The notes below the pieces were generated by a model that saw only the letters and a list, made by a program, of their open reading frames with translations, did not search any database and was not told where the DNA came from. From Mariniblastus sp. (GTDB lineage: Bacteria > Planctomycetota > Planctomycetia > Pirellulales > Pirellulaceae): a DNA stretch of 64,000 nucleotides. Every line of letters starts with the position of its first letter. The stretch's first letter is position 1. Both the position numbers and the translations under genes were made by a program. Positions 58,219-64,000 of this stretch are shown here, piece by piece. The stretch lies in assembly GCA_011523945.1 (NCBI GenBank), contig WTFU01000092.1, positions 54,491 to 118,490 on the forward strand, written 5' to 3'.

Positions 58219-58539
58219 ATGGCGGCAGAATTTACGAAGGACTCATTCGAAGCGGATGTAATCGGCTCCGAGAAACCTGTTTTGGTTGACTTTTGGTCGC
58301 AAGGCTGACCTCCCTGCAAAAGACTGGGTCCAGTCATTGATGAACTTGCCGCAGAGAACGATGGAAAATCGGTTGTCGGCAAGGTAAACGTAGGCGAACA
58401 CATGGAGTTGGCGGTCCAATTTGGAATTTCCGCTGTTCCAACAATTTTGGTATTCAAAGGTGGCGAGGTTGTAGAGCGAATCGCCGGATACAAGGACAAA
58501 AGCGAATTGCAGGCTGTTCTTGACAATCACAGCAGTTAA
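58219..58539 (+). CDS. Thioredoxin, candidate selenoprotein: in-frame TGA (58306-58308) at the first catalytic Cys (U-P-P-C)
   Basis: Reading through TGA gives MAAEFTKDSFEADVIGSEKPVLVDFWSQG-U-PPCKRLGPVIDELAAENDGKSVVGKVNVGEHMELAVQFGISAVPTILVFKGGEVVERIAGYKDKSELQAVLDNHSS*, a full-length thioredoxin fold with VDFW, PCK and cis-Pro VPT. It has GGAG RBS 5 nt before ATG and its own terminator. Confidence 0.85.
58317..58339 (+). promoter_or_regulatory. Candidate bacterial SECIS hairpin
   Basis: CAA-aa-GACTG-GGTC-CAGTC-a-TTG; GGTC loop (58327-58330) begins after 18 nt from the TGA; G at first loop positions. Confidence 0.7.
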
Positions 58540-58571
58540 CAATTTGCTCTGCAAATTGCTGTTAAACACCA

Positions 58572-58598
58572 ACCTTTGCCTTCGGGCGAAGGTTTTTT
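58572..58598 (+). terminator. Rho-independent terminator after the thioredoxin gene
   Basis: acctttgcc-ttcg-ggcgaaggttttttt: 9-bp stem (one wobble), TTCG loop, T-run. Confidence 0.9.
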
Positions 58599-58727
58599 AA
58601 TGCGCGGATAAAAGCGTTCCCAAGGGCAAGGATTGACAGCAACCTAAGATCGGCATTCGAATTGTCTCCGGTGTCGGCTATTCTTTAGCGAGAAAAAGTT
58701 CGGACCTCTTAACCTTGTGATATTGGT

Positions 58728-60032
58728 ATGACTCCAGCGGAGTGCGAGCAAAATTCAGCGACTGCAACCGGCCAACTGCAGAGCGTTGGTGTGCCTTGGA
58801 TGACGCTTGGGCTTCCGATTTTGGCTGCCGTATTGATCTTTTTCTTTTCCCCTAATTTTCGGGCAACTGGGACTTTGCGCACCGCTCCATTAGGCGGCGA
58901 TTTTCTTCAGGAGTGGATTGGGGCGACCGTTCTTTCGGGAGAGCAGGCATCGAAGCTATATGATAGGCAATACGTTGATGCGTTGCAGCATGATCCCCAG
59001 GTTGTCGGTTTTGATTGGTCGGAAACAAGTTATTTTCCGATGGTCTACCCTCCATTTTATTATTCACTTCTGAGGCCGTTGGCCGGGTTGGAGTATCCGA
59101 CCGCTTCCAGGTTGTGGCTGGTCTTAAGCGCGGTAGCGTTTTCGATGGTTGGCTGGCTTGTCTATCGGTTTTATCCAGCCAGTCGAGATTACATTTTTGC
59201 TTATATTCTGGCGGCGGTTCTTTTCGCGCCCTTTTTAAATTCGCTTGTGATGGGGCAGAAGTCTGTTTTTCTATTATTGATTTTGTTGGGGGCCTATCTA
59301 TTGCTTCGCTGCCAACGTCCATTTCTTGGGGGGCTGGTGTTTGGGTTGATCGCTTTCAAACCGCACTTAGGCCTGGTGATTGGATTGGCGATGTTGGCAA
59401 AACGGCAGTGGTCTTTTGCTGCCGGCGCGGTGTTGGTGGTTGGGGCGTTTGTGGCTTATTCCTGGCTTTTTCAGGGGGGGCTTTGGGGCGACTATCTTAA
59501 TGTCGTTTCGCAAATGGATAACTATTTGCAAACGCAAGGTTATCAGCTTGAGGATGCCCACAGTTTATGGGGGGCAGTGACCCTGACGTTTCATTCGCAG
59601 CCTCTGTGGTTTTCAAAGATAAGCACCATCGTGTTGTCGCTGCTCGTAGTCTGTACGTTGTGGAGAGCCGTTGGTGAAGCGGTTGCTTTGAATTCGGATG
59701 CGTTTGCGAGGCAATTTTCAGCGATGATTATTGCGACTGTGTTGTTGAGTCCGCATTTTTATGGCTACGATTTGACGATTCTGTTGTTGCCGTTTCTGCT
59801 AATTCTCTCAACTACCAATCTTGAGCGTTGGCGAAAAATGCGGAGCGAGCGAGTTATCGTAATTTTAGTCCTCATTTGCTTTGGTCTATCCGGAGCATTT
59901 TCAGAAATTGCTGGATTCACCTATGTTCAATCCAGCACAATGTTATTGATTACATTGCTATTGTTTTTAGCAGGCTTGAGAAGCGAAGATTGTCGAGTGA
60001 TTGAGCAAGCAGGCGGAAATTCGTGTGACTGA
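58728..60032 (+). CDS. DUF2029/GT87-type polytopic membrane glycosyltransferase
   Basis: Polytopic; GGDFLQEWIGATVL, PPFYYSLLRPLA, FGLIAFKPHLGLVIGLAML. Confidence 0.8.
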   Translation: MTPAECEQNSATATGQLQSVGVPWMTLGLPILAAVLIFFFSPNFRATGTLRTAPLGGDFLQEWIGATVLSGEQASKLYDRQYVDALQHDPQVVGFDWSETSYFPMVYPPFYYSLLRPLAGLEYPTASRLWLVLSAVAFSMVGWLVYRFYPASRDYIFAYILAAVLFAPFLNSLVMGQKSVFLLLILLGAYLLLRCQRPFLGGLVFGLIAFKPHLGLVIGLAMLAKRQWSFAAGAVLVVGAFVAYSWLFQGGLWGDYLNVVSQMDNYLQTQGYQLEDAHSLWGAVTLTFHSQPLWFSKISTIVLSLLVVCTLWRAVGEAVALNSDAFARQFSAMIIATVLLSPHFYGYDLTILLLPFLLILSTTNLERWRKMRSERVIVILVLICFGLSGAFSEIAGFTYVQSSTMLLITLLLFLAGLRSEDCRVIEQAGGNSCD

Positions 60033-60084
60033 TCCTGTTGTGAATGATTCTGAATTCGCGATGGTGAGCTTTGGGAATGCGAGA

Positions 60085-61842
60085 TCACTCTGTCGAAAGC
60101 ATTTTCAAGTCGGGTGCGATCCGCTCGATGAGGCGGGCGACGAATTTTTTTACCTGCGCCGTTGTTTTAAATTTCATGACTGCAGCGACGATTCGCTCAG
60201 ACTCTTCAACTGTGATTTGACTTGCCAGTTGTTTGATCGACGGGATGAAGGCGGGGCTCATGCTGAACCGTCGCAGTCCCATGCCCAGCAAGAGCACGAA
60301 TGCTCGCGGGGTGCCTGCCATTTCGCCGCAAACTGTAATTGGGACGTTTGCTCGATTGCAAACCTCGATTACGTTTTTGAGGACAATCAATACAGGAGGT
60401 GCCAGAGGCTGGCAAAGGTGGGCGACCTTGGGGTTGTCGCGGTCGGCAGCCATGAGGTACTGCACGAGGTCATTTGACCCGACAGACACGAAATCGACTA
60501 AATCAATCATCGTGCTAATGGAAACGGCTGCTGCAGGAACTTCTAGCATCATGCCGATCGGGACTTCTTTTGTTTTGATGCCTCTTGAGTTGAGTGTCTT
60601 GTAGGCTCGGCGAACCATGCTGCGAAGTTTTCGAATTTCTTCGACCGTTGTAACCATAGGGAACATTAGCCGGACCGTACCTTCCGGAAATTCACTCGCA
60701 GCCCGCACGATTGCGCGAATTTGAGTATTGAAGAATTCAGGGTGCTCGAAAGAAAGCCGGATGCTTCGCCAACCCATAAATGGGTTCGCTTCTTTGTGGT
60801 CATGGCCTAGGTAGGCGACCGTCTTGTCTCCGCCAATGTCGAGCGTACGAATCGTGACGTTGTGGTTGGGGCTGGCAGCAACGATTGCCCGGTAGGCTTC
60901 GTATTGTTCGTCTTCGTCGGGAACGCTGGGATGGGTAAGGTACAGATATTCCGTCCGGTAAAGCCCGACACCGGAAGCCCCCATCGCGCACGCGGCGTTG
61001 GCATCAGCGACACCGTTAATATTGCCTTGGAGGCGAAGTTCGCAGCCGTCGGCCGTAAGAGAAGGTTGGTCCCGATTGGTTGCGAGTTTGTCTTTTAAAT
61101 CAAAAAATTCGCGTTCAAGTTTCTTGAACGCTTTGAGTGTCTCGGAATTCGGGTTGATCTCAATATGGCCGTCGCGACCATCGACAACGATCGTATCTCC
61201 AGTTTTTACCTTTCGCGCAATTCCACTAACGCCAGAAACCGCAGGGATACCTCGTGAGCGAGCCACAATCGCCGCGTGACTGGTTTGGCTACCTTTTTGC
61301 GTGACGATGCCATGCACGTCCATGTCACCTAAAGCGACGACTTGAGACGGCAAAAGTTCGTCTGCCACGACAATCAGCGGCCCCACGATGGATCCAGTCT
61401 CAGGTTTAGCGGCATCGTTGAGATGGCTTCCCAGTCGGATAATCACGTCGCGGACGTCGTTGAGTCTTTCCTGGAGGTATTCATCGTTGGTCCTTGCAAA
61501 GAGAGTTGTGTATTCTCCGAGCAACCGATGAAGTGCAGCGGACGAATTCATTTTATCGTCAACGATCCAACTGCGAATCTTGTTAGTGAACGCAGCATCT
61601 CGAAGGATCGCCTGGTGGACAGCAAAGATCGATGCTTCTTCGCGGCCGACTTGAGCTTCAACTTTGCGCTCCAAAGCGCGAAGATCCGCACCGGCTTTAT
61701 CGCGAGCGGTCTCGTAGTTGGCCAGTTCGGCGGTAATTTGGGAGTCTTCGAGGCGATTAGTATCTGGATTAACGAAAATTTCGTGAATCACATAGGCTGT
61801 GCCTATCGCAACTCCGGGTGAGACTGCTATTCCTCTTCGCAT
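60085..61842 (-). CDS. ptsI: Phosphoenolpyruvate-protein phosphotransferase (enzyme I)
   Basis: GIVTQKGSQTSHAAIVARSRGIPAV (phospho-His), GVGLYRTEYLYL, MLEVPAAAVSISTMIDLVDFVSVGSNDLVQYLMAADRDN, VCGEMAG. Confidence 0.95.
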   Translation of the reverse strand: MRRGIAVSPGVAIGTAYVIHEIFVNPDTNRLEDSQITAELANYETARDKAGADLRALERKVEAQVGREEASIFAVHQAILRDAAFTNKIRSWIVDDKMNSSAALHRLLGEYTTLFARTNDEYLQERLNDVRDVIIRLGSHLNDAAKPETGSIVGPLIVVADELLPSQVVALGDMDVHGIVTQKGSQTSHAAIVARSRGIPAVSGVSGIARKVKTGDTIVVDGRDGHIEINPNSETLKAFKKLEREFFDLKDKLATNRDQPSLTADGCELRLQGNINGVADANAACAMGASGVGLYRTEYLYLTHPSVPDEDEQYEAYRAIVAASPNHNVTIRTLDIGGDKTVAYLGHDHKEANPFMGWRSIRLSFEHPEFFNTQIRAIVRAASEFPEGTVRLMFPMVTTVEEIRKLRSMVRRAYKTLNSRGIKTKEVPIGMMLEVPAAAVSISTMIDLVDFVSVGSNDLVQYLMAADRDNPKVAHLCQPLAPPVLIVLKNVIEVCNRANVPITVCGEMAGTPRAFVLLLGMGLRRFSMSPAFIPSIKQLASQITVEESERIVAAVMKFKTTAQVKKFVARLIERIAPDLKMLSTE

Positions 61843-62097
61843 TCCTTTAGATTACCAGATTTTCCGAGTGAGGGACATGGAGTGGATAAAACGACCATTC
61901 TACTGGGGTTTCGGGGCATCTGGGGGTTCTGTTTAAGCGAAGTTTACATTGGTCTCCGCGACGGTAGGGAAATGGGTTGCAGGCCTGGTTTTTAGGTGAA
62001 TTTAACTGTTGAAATCGGTAGTTCTGGCGGCTATCTGTTGTTGAGGTAAAACATTCATTTTGCTACATTTGGGTCGACCAGAGAAAGCATCGACGGG

Positions 62098-62661
62098 ATG
62101 TTTCGGGGTCATCCCAGAATCACAACGGGTTCATTGAGAATGCGATTTTCCCAGCTCGACCGGATACTTGCGCTGGAAAAAGGTGCGTCGATAACTGCGG
62201 TGAAGTGCCTGACTTTGTCCGAAGATTACCTTCAAGATCATTTTCCACGGTTTCCTGTGATGCCGGGTGTGATGATGTTGGAGTCTATGTTTCAGACGAG
62301 CATGTGGTTAGTTCGCTCGTCCCATGACTTTCAATATTCCAGTGTTGTTCTGCGGGAAACGAAGAGCCTGAAGTTCCAGGGGTTCGTACAACCCGGCGAT
62401 TCACTAATCGTGAATGCTGAAATCAAAAAAGTGGATGGATCACTAACTAGTTTGAAAGTTGTGGGCTCGGTGAACGGAGTCGCGGCGACAAGCGGTAGGT
62501 TAGTGCTAGATACTTTTAATTTGGCGGATCGAGGGGATGTGGATCCTGCCATTGACGACTATATGAAACATAAGTTTCGAATGAATTTTAAGTGGTTATT
62601 TAATCAACTTGGAAACGAAAGTTCGAGTCCCGACGAGGGAGCGACTTTGGCGACCGGTTAA
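62098..62661 (+). CDS. FabZ-like hotdog dehydratase (catalytic His retained)
   Basis: YLQDHFPRFPVMPGVMMLESMFQ. Confidence 0.85.
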   Translation: MFRGHPRITTGSLRMRFSQLDRILALEKGASITAVKCLTLSEDYLQDHFPRFPVMPGVMMLESMFQTSMWLVRSSHDFQYSSVVLRETKSLKFQGFVQPGDSLIVNAEIKKVDGSLTSLKVVGSVNGVAATSGRLVLDTFNLADRGDVDPAIDDYMKHKFRMNFKWLFNQLGNESSSPDEGATLATG

Positions 62662-62742
62662 ACTAAACGTTCGTAGCATCGTCCATTCAGGCGGTGGTAC
62701 AAATCATATTCACACAGCAGTTCCAAACGGAGAGAGTTTCGA

Positions 62743-63126
62743 ATGCCCGTAAACGAAGAGGTATTTGGTAAGGTTAAAGAAGCCTTGATAGACGCGTTAG
62801 GCGTTGAAGATGACGAAGTTACCGATGAAGCCACGATGGTGGGTGATCTCGGTGCCGAGTCTATCGATTTTTTGGATATCGTTTTCAAACTTGAAAAAGC
62901 ATTTGATATTTCGATTCCCAGAGACGAACTTTTCCCCGACGATATCTTGACCAACGCTGAGTACATCAGCGACGGCAAAGTTACTCCAGAGGGACTCGAA
63001 AAACTAAAAGAGCGTATGCCATTTGCGGATTTCACAAAATTCGAAACGAATCCGCTGATTCAGGATTTCGGGAATTTGTTAACGGTCAAGGACCTTTGCA
63101 AATATGTCGAATTAAAAATTAGCTAA
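62743..63126 (+). CDS. Acyl carrier protein
   Basis: MVGDLGAESIDFLDIVFKLEKAFDISIPRDE (Ser attachment motif). Confidence 0.92.
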   Translation: MPVNEEVFGKVKEALIDALGVEDDEVTDEATMVGDLGAESIDFLDIVFKLEKAFDISIPRDELFPDDILTNAEYISDGKVTPEGLEKLKERMPFADFTKFETNPLIQDFGNLLTVKDLCKYVELKIS

Positions 63127-63219
63127 TCGGCTCGATGAGTAATTCAAAAGGTCCACGGGCAGACGCTCGTTGGGCCTTCGTTCATTAAAACCTTTCATGT
63201 TTCTTTCGAGTGTGATTCG

Positions 63220-63759
63220 ATGCGATGGTTCTGGATAGATCGATTTACTGAATTGGTAAGCGGGCAGTCGGCAGTGGCCGTGAAAAATGTTTCGCTTAGT
63301 GAAGAGGTCATTGACGATTATGCACCGGGTCGAACCTTCTTCCCCCCTTCACTTATTGTCGAAGGTCTCGCCCAAACGGGTGGATTGCTAGTCGGGCAAA
63401 TGAGCGATTTCAATGATCGGGTTGTTTTGGCTAAAATTTCGAAGTGCAAGTTTCATCGGGAAGCTTATCCTGGCGACACTCTGACCTATCGCGTAAAAAT
63501 AGACAATCAAGAAGGAATCGGGGCGATGGTTCAGGGAACTTCGCACATTGGTGATGAATTGCAGTGCGAGATTGAACTGATGTTTGCCAGTCTTGATGAC
63601 GAGCGGTTTGAGGACGTTGAATTGTTTGAGCCGGCTCAGTTTTGCCGTATGATCCGTACTTTGAGATTGTTTGAGGTGGGGGTTGATGCTGATGGAAACC
63701 CTGTGCAGGTGCCTGCACACATGGTGGCCGCGGAAAAGGCGCTGTTGAAGTCAGGTTGA
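63220..63759 (+). CDS. FabZ-like hotdog protein lacking the canonical catalytic His
   Basis: DYAPGRTFFPPSLIVEGLAQTGGLLVGQ aligns with the FabZ active-site segment. Confidence 0.8.
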   Translation: MRWFWIDRFTELVSGQSAVAVKNVSLSEEVIDDYAPGRTFFPPSLIVEGLAQTGGLLVGQMSDFNDRVVLAKISKCKFHREAYPGDTLTYRVKIDNQEGIGAMVQGTSHIGDELQCEIELMFASLDDERFEDVELFEPAQFCRMIRTLRLFEVGVDADGNPVQVPAHMVAAEKALLKSG

Positions 63760-63918
63760 ACGGTACTCTTACGTGGAGCCCCTGCCGTATCGGCAACCTC
63801 ACCGAAGACGAGTTGCCTAGCAGCGGTGAAGCATCAGAATATTTTGAGCGGTTGACGTTTCGGCTTTACAACCGCCGCCGAGTTGGAATTTACTTTTAAG
63901 CGAGTAACGGAGTTGAAA

Positions 63919-64000
63919 ATGATCGCATCTGGAAATCGTCGCCGCGTCGTGGTCACTGGTGTCGGGGTCATTAATCCACTAGGCAATGATATAGAGACCG
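63919..64000 (+). CDS. Beta-ketoacyl-ACP synthase (FabF-like), truncated by window end
   Basis: MIASGNRRRVVVTGVGVINPLGNDIET is the typical KAS II N-terminus. Confidence 0.85.
   Translation, partial: MIASGNRRRVVVTGVGVINPLGNDIET

Noticed and set aside
58306-58308. Interpretation of the thioredoxin as a simple pseudogene with a nonsense mutation
   Set aside because: Single TGA exactly at the redox Cys, intact frame on both sides, RBS, terminator and SECIS-like hairpin make Sec the better explanation, though a sequencing error cannot be excluded without reads.
63756-63899. Short ORF (TTG start, ~47 codons) overlapping the end of the second hotdog gene
   Set aside because: Rare start, no family recognised, possibly intergenic.

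Overview
This 64 kb window looks like a planctomycete (PVC-type) chromosome segment, with mostly housekeeping genes and no mobile element or CRISPR array that I could see. It contains: a floA remnant; sufS; a split betaine-lipid pair (btaA/btaB-like); a MacB/LolD-like ABC pair; smpB; lipA; thiS-thiG; an nrdA-nrdB operon; HlyD-type adaptors; a GlpG-like rhomboid; tandem purine nucleoside phosphorylases; an unusual sigma-70 factor with an N-terminal HTH module; and the classical tRNA(Thr-Tyr-Gly-Thr)-tuf-tRNA(Trp)-secE-nusG-rplKAJL-rpoBC-rpsL-rpsG-fusA region. It ends with a DUF2029-type glycosyltransferase, ptsI, and a hotdog/ACP/hotdog/FabF cluster. The standout observation is absent from the ORF track: a thioredoxin gene (58219-58539) whose first redox-active Cys codon is an in-frame TGA (VDFWSQG-U-PPCK). 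A hairpin with a GGTC apical loop begins its loop exactly 18 nt after the TGA, as in the E. coli fdhF SECIS as I recall it. This is a strong candidate selenocysteine-containing thioredoxin. Other notable points: an NrdB with Phe in place of the radical Tyr (Chlamydia-like subclass Ic), with a probable NrdR box pair about 0.5 kb upstream of nrdA; an RpoC with four tandem helix-hairpin-helix-type repeats at its C-terminus; and a NusG with a ~110 aa acidic N-terminal extension.
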